Shown: positions 51,350 through 61,105 of the stretch, piece after piece
Numbering within the stretch: the stretch's first letter is position 1
Layout: each line of letters starts with the position of its first letter
Source: DATIXJ01 sp035518715
GTDB lineage: Bacteria > Bacteroidota > Ignavibacteria > UBA10030 > SZUA-254
Assembly (NCBI GenBank): GCA_035518715.1
Contig: DATIXJ010000031.1
Span: 27,600-91,599 of the forward strand
DNA: 64,000 nt
Direction of reading: 5' to 3'
Translations under genes and position numbers: made by a program
The notes under the pieces: generated by a model
Told to the model about the DNA's origin: nothing
The model's database searches: none
Seen by the model: the letters and a program-made list of their open reading frames with translations, nothing else

Positions 51350-52612
51350 GTGGATAAATTCATCATTCACGGCGGGAAAAAACTCTCCGGCCGCGTCGTC
51401 ATCAGCGGATCAAAGAATGCGGCACTGGCACTCATGCCGGCGACACTTCTTGCGAGCGGAAAGTACCGCTTCACCAATATTCCCGAGTTGCGTGATGTCA
51501 CGACGATGGGGAAGCTTCTCCAGATGATGGGCGTCGACATCGAAAAAGGGCATCACTCGCTGGAACTCAACACCTTTCGCGTCAATAAATTCGAAGCGCC
51601 GTACGAGCAGGTCAAGAAGATGCGCGCGTCGATTTACGTCCTCGGGCCGCTGATTGCCCGGTATGGACATGCCAAAGTGTCTCTGCCCGGCGGTTGTGCG
51701 TGGGGTCCGCGGCCGGTGAATCTCCATATCGAAGGCGTCCGCAAGCTCGGGGCACACATCGAGATTGATGCCGGATATATCGTGGCCAAGGCAAAGCGGC
51801 TCAAAGGCGCTAAGATTCATTTTGATGTTTCCAGCGTCGGTGCAACCGGAAACGTCCTCATGGCAGCGGTGCTCGCGAAGGGGACGACGATCATCAACAA
51901 TGCCGCCATGGAACCGGAGATCATCGCACTCGAGCAGTTCCTCATGAAAATGGGAGCCCGGATCGACGGTGTCGGCTCGAACCGTCTTGAGATCGAAGGC
52001 GTCGACCAGCTCCACCCTGTCGATGAAGCGATGATCCCCGACCGGATTGAAGCAGGGACATTCCTTGTTGCAGCAGTCCTGACCGGCGGTAATGTCACGA
52101 TAGAAAACTGCAAACCTGCGCACCTGGCTGCAATTCTCTCAAAACTTGAAGGGGCGGGTGCATCGATCCAGGTCGGCGACAACTGGGTAACGATTAAGTC
52201 GCCAAGACACCTCAAACCTGTCGACGTGACAACGGAGGTCTATCCCGGATTTCCGACGGACATGCAGGCACAATGGCTGTCACTGATGTCTGTTGCTCAC
52301 GGCTCCTCGACCATCACCGACTCGATTTATTTCGATCGCTTCAAACATGTTCCCGAGCTCATCCGTCTTGGGGCGGATATCGTCTTAGACAGGAATTCCG
52401 CAATCGTCCGGGGAGTGAAAAAGCTCACCGGAGCGAAAGTCATGTCGACCGATCTGCGCGCATCGGCAAGCCTCGTTCTCGCCGGACTTGTCGCAGAAGG
52501 CACGACGGAAGTTCTGCGTGTCTACCACCTCGACAGGGGCTACGAAGCGATCGAAAAGAAACTGGCTTCGCTCGGAGCGAAGATCAAACGATCTTCGGGA
52601 CAGGAATATTAA
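51350..52612 (+). CDS. murA: UDP-N-acetylglucosamine 1-carboxyvinyltransferase
   Basis: MurA transfers enolpyruvate from PEP to UDP-GlcNAc, the first committed step of peptidoglycan synthesis, in the cytoplasm. It has 420 residues with the SGSKNAALALMPATLL start of the EPSP-synthase-like fold, GHAKVSLPGGCAWGPRP carrying the catalytic Cys116 (Cys is present, so it should be fosfomycin-sensitive), and YPGFPTDMQAQ near the second half. The GTG at 51350, with AAGGAAT upstream, is the natural start because the N terminus MDKFIIHGG is standard. It is preceded by a promoter candidate. Confidence 0.95.
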   Translation: MDKFIIHGGKKLSGRVVISGSKNAALALMPATLLASGKYRFTNIPELRDVTTMGKLLQMMGVDIEKGHHSLELNTFRVNKFEAPYEQVKKMRASIYVLGPLIARYGHAKVSLPGGCAWGPRPVNLHIEGVRKLGAHIEIDAGYIVAKAKRLKGAKIHFDVSSVGATGNVLMAAVLAKGTTIINNAAMEPEIIALEQFLMKMGARIDGVGSNRLEIEGVDQLHPVDEAMIPDRIEAGTFLVAAVLTGGNVTIENCKPAHLAAILSKLEGAGASIQVGDNWVTIKSPRHLKPVDVTTEVYPGFPTDMQAQWLSLMSVAHGSSTITDSIYFDRFKHVPELIRLGADIVLDRNSAIVRGVKKLTGAKVMSTDLRASASLVLAGLVAEGTTEVLRVYHLDRGYEAIEKKLASLGAKIKRSSGQEY

Positions 52613-52716
52613 CCCGGTCTCGTCGGGCGATCGGCGCATCTCTTCTTTATGGTCACCGATAATGGCTTTCAGGCTGTGCAGTTCCGTTCCTCTCAATCAG
52701 ATCATCCCATTGTTTC

Positions 52717-54624
52717 GTGTGCGTAGTGTCCGGTAACAACGACATACACGAACCAGATACTGCCGCATCGCTCCATCCCTCCAACAATTTCCGCATTCGC
52801 TGGAAGCATATCGTAATCGTCCTTGCAGCGGTCACGTGTGTCTATGCTCAGACCCTGCGGTTCGGGTTTGTGAATTATGATGACGACGAACTTGTCTACC
52901 GGAACGGTGCGTTTCTCTCGGAATGGTCAAACGTTGGGACTGCTTTCGCAACGGACGCGTTCGTTGGCGCAGGAGGCGGAAGCGTTTACTACCGCCCGCT
53001 GCTCATGATGAGCTATATTGTGGATTACCATCTCTGGCACCTGAATGCGGGAGGATATCATTTTACCAATCTCCTTCTCCACGCGCTCACTTCACTGGAA
53101 GTCTATTTCCTTGCTCTTCTCCTTGTGAACGCGGAAATGCTTGCGCTGCTTGCCGGTCTTCTCTTCGCACTTCATCCCGTTCAGACTGAATCTGTTGCCT
53201 GGATCGCGGGACGAAACGATGTACTCCTGGGTTTACTCCTTGTAGCAATGATGATCTGCTTTACTGCATCGCTTACCTTGACGCAGCGGGGGACGGCCTT
53301 TCGCCGTCTGGCAGGGTTCTTCTTCGTTCTCGCACTACTTACCAAGGAGTCCGCTGCATTTTATGTCTTACTTCTTCCGCTCCTTGAATTCATCACACAT
53401 CCGCAGAGGTTCCGGAAATCCGGATTGGTGCGCACGCTGAAGAACTACTGGCCCTTCGCATTTATTCTCGCCGGATATCTGCTGTTGCGGGTGGGGATAT
53501 TTGGAACGGTGATCGGAGCGGAACGCCTGTATGGTCACCGGTCGATGCTCGAGCGTCTGGAAAACGTCCCTGCAATTTTCGTGCAGCAGTGGGAAATGAT
53601 GCTCGCGCCATTTCAACTGAGCGTCGCCCATCCGCTCGATGGTCTGGTTTGGTCACGCACCCCGTGGAATGTTGCCGCTCTTGTCATTTTCGCAATCATT
53701 CTTCTCTCGACATATTGGATGTGGAAATACGACCGCGTCGGATGGCTTGGAGTGATGTGGATTCTGATCGGTTTGGTTCCTCTCCTCGGCATCATCCCGG
53801 TGGCAATTCCGGTCTTCGAACACCGCCTGTATGTGCCGATGGCGGGATTTGCGCTGCTGCTCGCTGCTCTCGGGAAAAAACTCCGGATCCGTCTGACTGA
53901 TAACACGATGTACGCGGGTATCATCTCCATTGGAATCATTCTTGCGGTGGTCTCGTTTACAAGGTTGCCGGTGTGGCGGAATGGGGTAGCACTCTTTTCG
54001 GATGCCGTCGAAAAATGTCCCTCATATAGCCCATCGTATTTCAGTCTCGCCGGCGCGTATTATGAAGCCGGTGCGTATGTCGAGACAGAGAACTGGATCG
54101 GGCGCTATCTCACTCTCGTTCCCGGTGACATCCGGGCGTATTCACTCTTGCGTGATGCTTATTTCATAGGAGGGCAATTTGAGCAAGCTGAAACAACAGC
54201 GCAGGCGATGACCCGTCTTGAGCCGCAAAACCCGGGGCGATTCCTGGAAGCCGGAATGATCGCCGAACACCTGGGGAAGTTTGAGACAGCCGTCTCCGAG
54301 TACCATTCTGCTTTGCGTCTCGACAGCAATGTCACCGAGGCATACGTCCGGCTTGGGAAAGTTTCTGAAGCTCTCCACCAGCCGGGAGATGCAATTTCCT
54401 CCTACCGGACTGCGCTCGAAAAGAATCCGGTCGATACGGTTGCAAATGCAGCGCTGGCAAATCTTTACGAGGCAAGTGGCAGAAATTCTGAGGCCATTGA
54501 ACTCCTCGAACAGTGTCTTCATAACGGGAGCAATTCCCGTGAGATTGTCGCACTCCTGAAAAACCTTTATCTCAGGACAGGCGATCTTCTGAAAGCCGAT
54601 CAACTATCGAAGCGCTATCCATGA
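52717..54624 (+). CDS. TMTC-like membrane glycosyltransferase with C-terminal TPRs
   Basis: This 635-residue protein combines about ten N-terminal transmembrane helices with C-terminal tetratricopeptide repeats (from about residue 430, such as YVRLGKVSEALHQPGDAISS). The first loop has FGFVNYDDDELVYRN, the acidic Asp-Asp site expected for GT-C enzymes, and the segment HPVQTESVAWIAGRNDVL is a hallmark of TMTC/O-mannosyltransferase-like proteins. It probably transfers a sugar from a polyprenyl carrier to exported proteins or glycans. The only plausible starts are GTG at 52717 or 52726, as no ATG lies near. It overlaps the next gene as ATGA. Confidence 0.75.
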   Translation: MCVVSGNNDIHEPDTAASLHPSNNFRIRWKHIVIVLAAVTCVYAQTLRFGFVNYDDDELVYRNGAFLSEWSNVGTAFATDAFVGAGGGSVYYRPLLMMSYIVDYHLWHLNAGGYHFTNLLLHALTSLEVYFLALLLVNAEMLALLAGLLFALHPVQTESVAWIAGRNDVLLGLLLVAMMICFTASLTLTQRGTAFRRLAGFFFVLALLTKESAAFYVLLLPLLEFITHPQRFRKSGLVRTLKNYWPFAFILAGYLLLRVGIFGTVIGAERLYGHRSMLERLENVPAIFVQQWEMMLAPFQLSVAHPLDGLVWSRTPWNVAALVIFAIILLSTYWMWKYDRVGWLGVMWILIGLVPLLGIIPVAIPVFEHRLYVPMAGFALLLAALGKKLRIRLTDNTMYAGIISIGIILAVVSFTRLPVWRNGVALFSDAVEKCPSYSPSYFSLAGAYYEAGAYVETENWIGRYLTLVPGDIRAYSLLRDAYFIGGQFEQAETTAQAMTRLEPQNPGRFLEAGMIAEHLGKFETAVSEYHSALRLDSNVTEAYVRLGKVSEALHQPGDAISSYRTALEKNPVDTVANAALANLYEASGRNSEAIELLEQCLHNGSNSREIVALLKNLYLRTGDLLKADQLSKRYP

Positions 54625-56912
54625 CTGCACCGTACCCGGCCCGGCGCTCCGGCTTCATTGCAGGTACCGTCCTTCTCATCGCCTCGATCGCGCTTTCCAG
54701 AGTTCCCCTCTTCAATTATTTGGGTTATGAATTTTCAGCCGCGGTGGCGCTTCTCCTGCCGCTGGTCCTTTGGTATCCGCTTTCGAGGATATTCCGGAAG
54801 TGGGAAACCGCGGGAGAATTCTCGCACAAGTCGATCGTGCGCCTCAATCGTGAGGTGCAACTACGTGCGCTGGTGCTGCTGTTGATTCCCTTTCTCGTTG
54901 CAACATGTACCATGTTTTTTTTCCGCAACTGCGCGTATGGTGAGGGGATTCTCTATTTCATGCTGCTTCCGGGAGTGACGTCTGTCTGGTGTACTGGTCT
55001 CATACTTTTCTGCTGTGCAGTGTTTAACCGGCCATTCCGGGCGTACCTCTTCATCATATTCCTCGTGATGCTCTATCCGCTTATCCTTGGGTATGCTGCT
55101 CCCGAGATTTTTTCCTACAATTTCATTTACGGATACTTCCCCGGATTCTCCTATGATGAGGTCATACGGATTTCTCCGACGCTGATCTTGTTTCGCGGCA
55201 TCACGCTCGCGATGGCACTCTTGTTCATCATCCTGGCCTATGTCATTTCCGGGGAACCACGATCACGAAAAGGCATCGTCTCTTCTTTGAAGACGCTCTT
55301 TGCCGTTCGCGGGGCAATCCCCCCCCGAATGATTGCGCTTGTTCTCTTGTTGGGATTGATGGGGGTTTGGTCCTTCAGAGTTCCGCTCGGCTTGGAAACA
55401 TCCGATGATTCGATCCGGAAAACTCTTTCTTCTTCTGTTCGCACCGAGCATTTCATGATATGTTATGCTCCGGAATCTTTTTCGTCGTCGGAGATCCAGT
55501 GGGTAGCAGCACTTCATGAATTTCGATATTCTCAGATTGCCTCAGCATTGCGGATCAATACTCCCGTGATGATTACATCATTTCTCTATCCGAGCGCGGA
55601 GGCAAAACGGATCGCGATCGGAACAGCCACGACGAATATTGCCAAGCCGTGGAGGAAGGAAATTCACCTCGATGCGGGTTCATGGGAGGAATCTCTCGAA
55701 CATGAACTGGTGCATGTGCTTGCGGGGGAGTTCGGTATGCCGCTGATCCGGGCACATTATCACATCGGCCTGGTTGAAGGTCTCGCTGTCGCCGTTACCG
55801 GGCAGTTTGGCAACCGGACACTCCACGAATATGCCGCTGCTCTGAAAAAATTCCAGGTCATCCGTGACCCCGGCAATCTTCTCTCGCCGATCGGGTTCGC
55901 GACACATTATTCGTCCGTGAGCTACGTGCTCATGGGCTCATTTTGCAGGTACCTCCTCGATCGTTATGGAATATCCCGGTTTAAGGAGCTTTACGGTGGG
56001 CGGGCCGCTGAGCATGTGTACGGAAGATCCTCGGAACAACTGGTGAACGAATGGCAATCGTTTTTGGATCGGATTGATGTTCCGGATTCATGGCGTTCGC
56101 ACATCGATTATTTCTTCAAACGGCCATCCATATTTGCCGCGGAGTGCGTCCGTACGGTCGCACTCCTGAATGACGACGGTGAGCGGAAGCTGGAATCGCG
56201 CGATTTTGAGCGTGCGAACGGATATTTCAAGAAAGCCCTCGCGACGAGCTGGAACGCCTCATCCTACGGAGGCCTGATCCGTTCGGCGTACATGTCGCAT
56301 CACTTTGATGAAGTCGCGAGCCTCGGCGACGCGGTCTTTCAGGACAGCAGCCGCCGTCAGAGCTTTCTCGGATATCTGCTGCTCTACGGAGATGCACTGT
56401 GGGAGACGGGAGACCCCTCGCGTGCCCGTGGAGTCTATGACCAGGCGAGAGAATTTGATCTTTCTCGTCCATTCAATGAAGCACTCGCGGTCCGGCTGGC
56501 CTGCCTGGATGATTCAGTGCTCCGCGGTGCATTCCCGCACTTCCTGACAGCTGCAGAAAACGATTCCACCGGATGGAGGTTTATCGATTCCCTTTCGCGG
56601 GTTCATCATTCAGAGCTTGTCAAACTTCTCGAAGCACGATTGGATGTGCGCCGCGGAAAATATGCGGAGGTCGTCGATCTGCTGCAGGAGGGACGTGTGC
56701 ATTTTTCCAGCCCCGACCTTAACAGCGCAGTCGACATGGTAGTGGGAAAAGCCGACTTCCGGCTTCACCGCTATCAGAATGCCCGCGCATCATTCTGGAA
56801 GTCGCTGAATTTTGTCGGCACCGGTGCGGCCCTCGAAGAAGTCAATGATTGGATCGATCGGTGCTCGTGGTTTGAGCGATTCGGGGACCGGTATTTCTCC
56901 CATTCCCAGTGA
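54621..56912 (+). CDS. Membrane protein with gluzincin-type metallopeptidase domain
   Basis: This 763-residue protein has seven or so N-terminal transmembrane helices (residues about 15-270) followed by an extracytoplasmic part. It contains the zinc-binding motif HELVH (His361, Glu362, His365) in SLEHELVHVLAGEFGM and a downstream GLVEGLAVAV with the third-ligand-type Glu, matching peptidase-MA-like gluzincins. The C-terminal 250 residues look like TPR or helical repeats (ARGVYDQAREFDLSRP). It overlaps the TMTC-like gene by ATGA. The combination is unusual. Function unknown: it may process or monitor glycosylated exported proteins. Confidence 0.65.
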   Translation: MTAPYPARRSGFIAGTVLLIASIALSRVPLFNYLGYEFSAAVALLLPLVLWYPLSRIFRKWETAGEFSHKSIVRLNREVQLRALVLLLIPFLVATCTMFFFRNCAYGEGILYFMLLPGVTSVWCTGLILFCCAVFNRPFRAYLFIIFLVMLYPLILGYAAPEIFSYNFIYGYFPGFSYDEVIRISPTLILFRGITLAMALLFIILAYVISGEPRSRKGIVSSLKTLFAVRGAIPPRMIALVLLLGLMGVWSFRVPLGLETSDDSIRKTLSSSVRTEHFMICYAPESFSSSEIQWVAALHEFRYSQIASALRINTPVMITSFLYPSAEAKRIAIGTATTNIAKPWRKEIHLDAGSWEESLEHELVHVLAGEFGMPLIRAHYHIGLVEGLAVAVTGQFGNRTLHEYAAALKKFQVIRDPGNLLSPIGFATHYSSVSYVLMGSFCRYLLDRYGISRFKELYGGRAAEHVYGRSSEQLVNEWQSFLDRIDVPDSWRSHIDYFFKRPSIFAAECVRTVALLNDDGERKLESRDFERANGYFKKALATSWNASSYGGLIRSAYMSHHFDEVASLGDAVFQDSSRRQSFLGYLLLYGDALWETGDPSRARGVYDQAREFDLSRPFNEALAVRLACLDDSVLRGAFPHFLTAAENDSTGWRFIDSLSRVHHSELVKLLEARLDVRRGKYAEVVDLLQEGRVHFSSPDLNSAVDMVVGKADFRLHRYQNARASFWKSLNFVGTGAALEEVNDWIDRCSWFERFGDRYFSHSQ

Positions 56913-56919
56913 TGCTGCG

Positions 56920-58572
56920 ATGAGCGAAAATTCCCGTACCATACTCATACTTGTCGCAGTTACAATCGTCTGTCTGTTGCCGTTCGCCGGCAAGGCGGTT
57001 CACATTGACGACCCGCTGTTCATTTGGACAGCAAAACAGATTCTGCAGCATCCCTTGGATCCCTACGGCTTCAGGGCGAACTGGTATGGTGCGGATCGTC
57101 CCATGTATGCGATTACAAAAAATCCGCCCGGAGCATCCTATATTCTCGCTCTTGCGGGTGTAGTCGCCGGCTGGGGTGAGGGATCTCTGCATGCGTTCAT
57201 GCTCATCCCCGCGATCGCTTGTGTAGCGGGGACGTATCTTCTGGCAAAGCGCTTCACACAGCGACCCCTTGAAGCCGCGCTCGTCGCACTGTTCTCGCCC
57301 GTCTTTCTCGTATCCGCCACAACGCTGATGTGCGATGTGCTGATGCTCTGCTGCTGGATCTGGGCGCTGTTGATGTGGATGAGCGGAATCGATCGCCGGT
57401 CATGGATACTGCTGATGTGTTCTGCAATGCTCGTGGCAATCTGCGCTGTAGTGAAATATTTCGGCGTCGCGGTTATTCCGCTTCTTGCAGTATGGACCAT
57501 CTCGGAAAAGAAACGGTTTGACCGTTCCCTCTTCTGGCTCGCAGTACCGGTTGCTTTCCTCTGCCTCTACCAATGGTGGACCGCTGCACACTACGGACGC
57601 GGGTTGCTCATCGATGCCGCATCGTACGCATCAACAGCCAGGAACGATAACGGCCTGACAGTTCTGCAGCACACCGTCGTCGGGCTTGCATTTACCGGCG
57701 GCTGTTTTGCCGCGCCGCTCTTTTATAGTACGCGCCTCTGGAATGCCCGGTCATTGAAGTTCGCCGCAATCGGCCTGCTCGTTCTCGCGGTACTGTGGAT
57801 TATCGAAATGCTGGTGACCGGCAGCTATCCTGTTCTCGTACCGGAAGTGTCACCATCGTATATCGTGCAATTTATTGTGTGGACCGCAGTCGGATTGATA
57901 CTCGTCCTCATGGTTCTATTCGATCTCAACGTCCATCGTGACCGGGAATCCGTTTTCCTTGCATCATGGATTCTTGGTACATTGGTCTTTGCGGTTGTCC
58001 TCAACTGGACGGTGAACGGCCGGACGCTTCTTCCGCTCATTCCTGCCGCCGCTATTCTGATGATGCGCAGATGTACAGACTGCGCGAAGGAGGGAGACGA
58101 TCGGTCACTCCTGAAGAGATACTTGCCGTTAGGTCTTCTGGCCGTCTTGTCGCTTCTTGTGACCTATGCCGACTATGCCCTCGCAAACGGAATTCGCCGT
58201 GATGTTGAAACGATATGGTCTCATCCACGGTCTCAGAGTTCGTCAATCTGGTATGAAGGGCACTGGGGTTTTCAATATTATATGGATCAAGCAGGGGGAA
58301 AAGCGCTCGATATTGAACACCCCCAATTTTCTCAGGGTGACATTGTGATCGTTCCGGTCAATAATAGTTTTCTTTACCAGCTCCCCGAACCATATTTTCC
58401 GATTCAGGACTCTCTGGTTGGTGCACCGCCATTCCCTGTGGCAACCATGAATGCGTTCGCACGCGCGGGGTTCTATTCGGATTTTGACGGTCAGCTGCCG
58501 TTCGTGTTCGGACGCATCCCCCCCGAAAAATATGAAGTGCATATTGTTGTCCAGGGAAATTCGTCAAAATGA
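56920..58572 (+). CDS. GT39-like integral membrane glycosyltransferase
   Basis: This 550-residue multi-pass protein (about 11-12 helices) has an acidic first loop with AVHIDDPLFIWTAKQILQHP, matching the GT-C catalytic site of dolichyl-phosphate mannosyltransferase-like proteins. The ITKNPPGASYILALAGVVAG segment is typical. A long C-terminal soluble domain follows the last helix. The start at 56920 lies seven bases after the previous stop; the frame extends upstream to 56812 within that gene. It probably glycosylates lipids or proteins of the envelope; donor and acceptor are unknown. Confidence 0.72.
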   Translation: MSENSRTILILVAVTIVCLLPFAGKAVHIDDPLFIWTAKQILQHPLDPYGFRANWYGADRPMYAITKNPPGASYILALAGVVAGWGEGSLHAFMLIPAIACVAGTYLLAKRFTQRPLEAALVALFSPVFLVSATTLMCDVLMLCCWIWALLMWMSGIDRRSWILLMCSAMLVAICAVVKYFGVAVIPLLAVWTISEKKRFDRSLFWLAVPVAFLCLYQWWTAAHYGRGLLIDAASYASTARNDNGLTVLQHTVVGLAFTGGCFAAPLFYSTRLWNARSLKFAAIGLLVLAVLWIIEMLVTGSYPVLVPEVSPSYIVQFIVWTAVGLILVLMVLFDLNVHRDRESVFLASWILGTLVFAVVLNWTVNGRTLLPLIPAAAILMMRRCTDCAKEGDDRSLLKRYLPLGLLAVLSLLVTYADYALANGIRRDVETIWSHPRSQSSSIWYEGHWGFQYYMDQAGGKALDIEHPQFSQGDIVIVPVNNSFLYQLPEPYFPIQDSLVGAPPFPVATMNAFARAGFYSDFDGQLPFVFGRIPPEKYEVHIVVQGNSSK

Positions 58573-58612
58573 AAGAATTGATTCTTCATCCTGAGTTTTC
58601 TATCATTCTGAG

Positions 58613-59653
58613 ATGAAACCGGTTGAACGCATTCTCCTGTCGCGGATGAAATACATCGGCGACGTAGTGCTCACCACACCCGTCATCCGGGCGACGAGAG
58701 AAGCATTCCCACGGGCACACATTGCTTATCTTGCTGAAAAGAACGCTGTCTCTCTCCTCGAGCATAACCCATTCCTGAATGAGATTATTCCCTACGACTT
58801 TTCCCGGCGGGATGTGATTGAACAGCCGCGCATGATGCTGAAGCTCCGACGTATGAAGTTTGACGCCGTTGTCGACTTCTTCTCGAATCCGCGGACCGCC
58901 ATGCTGATGTATGCATCCGGTGCACCGATACGGATCGGCAAAAGCGTGAAGGGCCGCGGCAGAGTATATACCCATCAGATCGCAGACGATGGAAAGGAAA
59001 AGACTGCCATCGAGTTTCATTATGCGTATGTCGATCCGCTTGGGGTGAAACCGACACATTTCAAACCCGAAATCTATCTTACAGATGATGAGCGGCGCGA
59101 GGCAAAAATCTTCCTCCGCTGGCAGGATGTTGCAGGGGATAAACCGGTTGTGGGGCTGCATCCCGGCGCGACGTGGCCCGCAAAAATGTGGGAGTGGGAA
59201 AGGTTTGCCGATCTTGCAGACTTGCTGATTGCTAAACTCGGGTGTCAGGTCCTGATCACGCAGGGCCCCGGCGACAGGGAACTGGTCGAAAAGATATCGC
59301 GAAAGTCTGTCGGATCGATTACGATCCTCCCGGTACTACCGCTTCGACAGCTTGCAGCAATCCTTTCACAGTGTTCCGCATACGTTGCCAACGACAACGG
59401 TACCATGCATATTGCCGCTGCTGTCGGGACACAGACCATCGGGATTTTCGGCCCGGGGGAGGAACAAATCTGGTTTCCCTATACCTCACGGGAGTTGTAC
59501 CCTTCCCAGCATCATCGCGCTCTCCGCAAAGATGTCCCGTGCCATCCGTGCCATCTCGACTACTGCAATCGGGCCGGCGATGGCTACATGGAATGCATGA
59601 AACGGCTGACGGTGGAGGAGGTCTTTCAGGCGGTCCGGGACATCCTGCAGTAG
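58613..59653 (+). CDS. Glycosyltransferase family 9 (heptosyltransferase-like)
   Basis: This 346-residue GT-B enzyme resembles ADP-heptose:LPS heptosyltransferases. The N terminus ILLSRMKYIGDVVLTTPVIR is the family start, VVGLHPGATWPAKMWEWE holds the donor-binding region, and AYVANDNGTMHIAAAVG plus IGIFGPGEEQIWFPY are the conserved C-terminal blocks. It probably adds a sugar to the LPS inner core or related surface glycan. It lies 40 bases after the GT39-like gene and ends the native-looking part of the window. Confidence 0.87.
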   Translation: MKPVERILLSRMKYIGDVVLTTPVIRATREAFPRAHIAYLAEKNAVSLLEHNPFLNEIIPYDFSRRDVIEQPRMMLKLRRMKFDAVVDFFSNPRTAMLMYASGAPIRIGKSVKGRGRVYTHQIADDGKEKTAIEFHYAYVDPLGVKPTHFKPEIYLTDDERREAKIFLRWQDVAGDKPVVGLHPGATWPAKMWEWERFADLADLLIAKLGCQVLITQGPGDRELVEKISRKSVGSITILPVLPLRQLAAILSQCSAYVANDNGTMHIAAAVGTQTIGIFGPGEEQIWFPYTSRELYPSQHHRALRKDVPCHPCHLDYCNRAGDGYMECMKRLTVEEVFQAVRDILQ

Positions 59654-59961
59654 CGCCGAGGTCTGCAGTTTTCCCTTTCATGTTACGTATCGCTGAGCAT
59701 CGCCATTGCATTTCGCCGCCATTTTGGCGATATTAGAAAATTCTTGTCAGCTCCACTTCATTCTTTCATTTGACGATACTATTCAATTCCCACGGAGATA
59801 AGCATGTTAACGATTACTGATGTCTATGCACGTGTTTGATGTACTTTGACGAGAAGATGATTCAAATTTGTATCACAGTTGTAACTCAGCACGAGACAAA
59901 ATAATAGTATGTGCTTGCTCGCATTGGTCATTTTCGTTTGCCCTCCACTTATATGGTTATG
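59654..59961. other. Gene-free junction between native DNA and AT-rich island
   Basis: This 308-base region changes from moderate GC to AT-rich. ATCGCCA (59699-59705) pairs with TGGCGAT (59725-59731), and an inner CGCCA-TTT-TGGCG hairpin lies at 59717-59729, possibly the end of the GT9 transcript. At 59804-59839, after CACGGAGATAAG, an ATG starts an ORF of only 11 codons (MLTITDVYARV), which could be the truncated start of a native gene. No other feature is seen. Confidence 0.45.
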
Positions 59962-60894
59962 CTACTTTCCTAGCACTTCAAACGACCTCGTGTGAAAGTA
60001 CGTGTTAAGGAACCTAGTCACTCTGTCGGTCACATACTTCTTATCCAACTTCAACAGCTCAGATTGCAATTTGCGTTTCTCTACAATATTTGGCTCACCC
60101 ATAATACCCATCTTATCTTTTAGACCTGTCACATAGTAGCTCAACGCCACAGATGAGTAAATCGTATTCTTCTGTTTGCCTAGGCACTCCAAACAAAGTG
60201 ACATCAAGTCATCATTCTGTCGATGGTGGGAAGAATAGGAGGAATGAAATTTTATGAATAGCCACTCATAAATCTCCGGACTGTACTCGCTTTCAGGATA
60301 TTTCGAAAGTAGGTTCTTTGCTGCCTCGACGGCCTTATCCATGTTATGTTCACGAATCACATCCGATTCAAGTCGATTCCGAACAACATCGTCACTCGAT
60401 GAGGGTGAATTGATGTGAATCAATAGTGAATCGGAATATGCATCCTGTAACTGAGCTTGAAATATGTAATCGCCTCTCAGCAAGTGCCCCCCGAGCAGAC
60501 CGTACTTTCTCTGACTATCATTGTCGAAAAAGGAAGCTTCTAATGTCACGGTCACTTGTCCACCAGGGATTAAGGTATCAGTCCCGAGATCATTCCAGTG
60601 TCTAGACATAGGATCCGATTTGATGGGGATACCATGTTCGTCAAAAGCCATCATATGCAGATCATTCTGGCGACGCGGAAGTGCAATCGCTGATGAAGTG
60701 AGGTTCGTAATTGTCACATCAATTCCGAAATTTAGACCCTCTACGCATATTGAATTCTCGCTAGAGAGCGTCATAGAAATTTTGTCTTTCAAAGATAGGG
60801 GTTCTGAATTTGCGGCGACTCCCCAGATTGAACAAACCAACAGGACTGATCTCCCTCTGAGGAGTAGGTATGGTATGATGCCTTGCCATTTCAT
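59962..60894 (-). CDS. Exported protein of unknown function
   Basis: This 310-residue protein, if started at the ATG at 60894, begins with a signal-like segment (LLLRGRSVLLVCSIWGVAA). The N-terminal half (about 30-170) looks like a beta-sandwich with GIDVTITNLTSSAIALP. The C-terminal half is helical and could be TPR-like (AVEAAKNLLSKYPESEYSPE). The codon usage and base composition are AT-rich, unlike the genes to its left, suggesting recent acquisition. I do not recognise a family. The open frame extends upstream to 60969, but that part overlaps a divergent small ORF and lacks signal features. Confidence 0.6.
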   Translation of the reverse strand: MKWQGIIPYLLLRGRSVLLVCSIWGVAANSEPLSLKDKISMTLSSENSICVEGLNFGIDVTITNLTSSAIALPRRQNDLHMMAFDEHGIPIKSDPMSRHWNDLGTDTLIPGGQVTVTLEASFFDNDSQRKYGLLGGHLLRGDYIFQAQLQDAYSDSLLIHINSPSSSDDVVRNRLESDVIREHNMDKAVEAAKNLLSKYPESEYSPEIYEWLFIKFHSSYSSHHRQNDDLMSLCLECLGKQKNTIYSSVALSYYVTGLKDKMGIMGEPNIVEKRKLQSELLKLDKKYVTDRVTRFLNTYFHTRSFEVLGK

Positions 60895-61105
60895 GTCATA
60901 TTCCTTCCTGTATCTAGTATTGGTCATTTTTGCAGTACTGCTAGTCATATTCGTAATTGCAAGATTCATTGATGTCTCAAGGGGTGTCTTTTTCTATGGT
61001 CTAATTGGTCTCATTATTTGTTTGATTCTTGTCCCATATATAATTGATAAGATTAGAGACAAGATTAAACAAAAAAGAGATAGCACCATAACGGTGAAGA
61101 GGTGA
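60893..61105 (+). CDS. Possible small two-helix membrane protein
   Basis: This possible 70-residue protein has two strong hydrophobic helices (YLVLVIFAVLLVIFVIARF and FFYGLIGLIICLILVPYII) and a basic tail (DKIRDKIKQKRDS). It starts one base inside the divergent exported-protein gene, or 15 bases earlier at 60878. Because the two starts overlap, one may be wrongly placed. The pattern of two helices plus a basic tail is more protein-like than expected by chance, but no homologue is recognised. The outer arm of a hairpin lies in its 3' end. Confidence 0.4.
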   Translation: MSYSFLYLVLVIFAVLLVIFVIARFIDVSRGVFFYGLIGLIICLILVPYIIDKIRDKIKQKRDSTITVKR

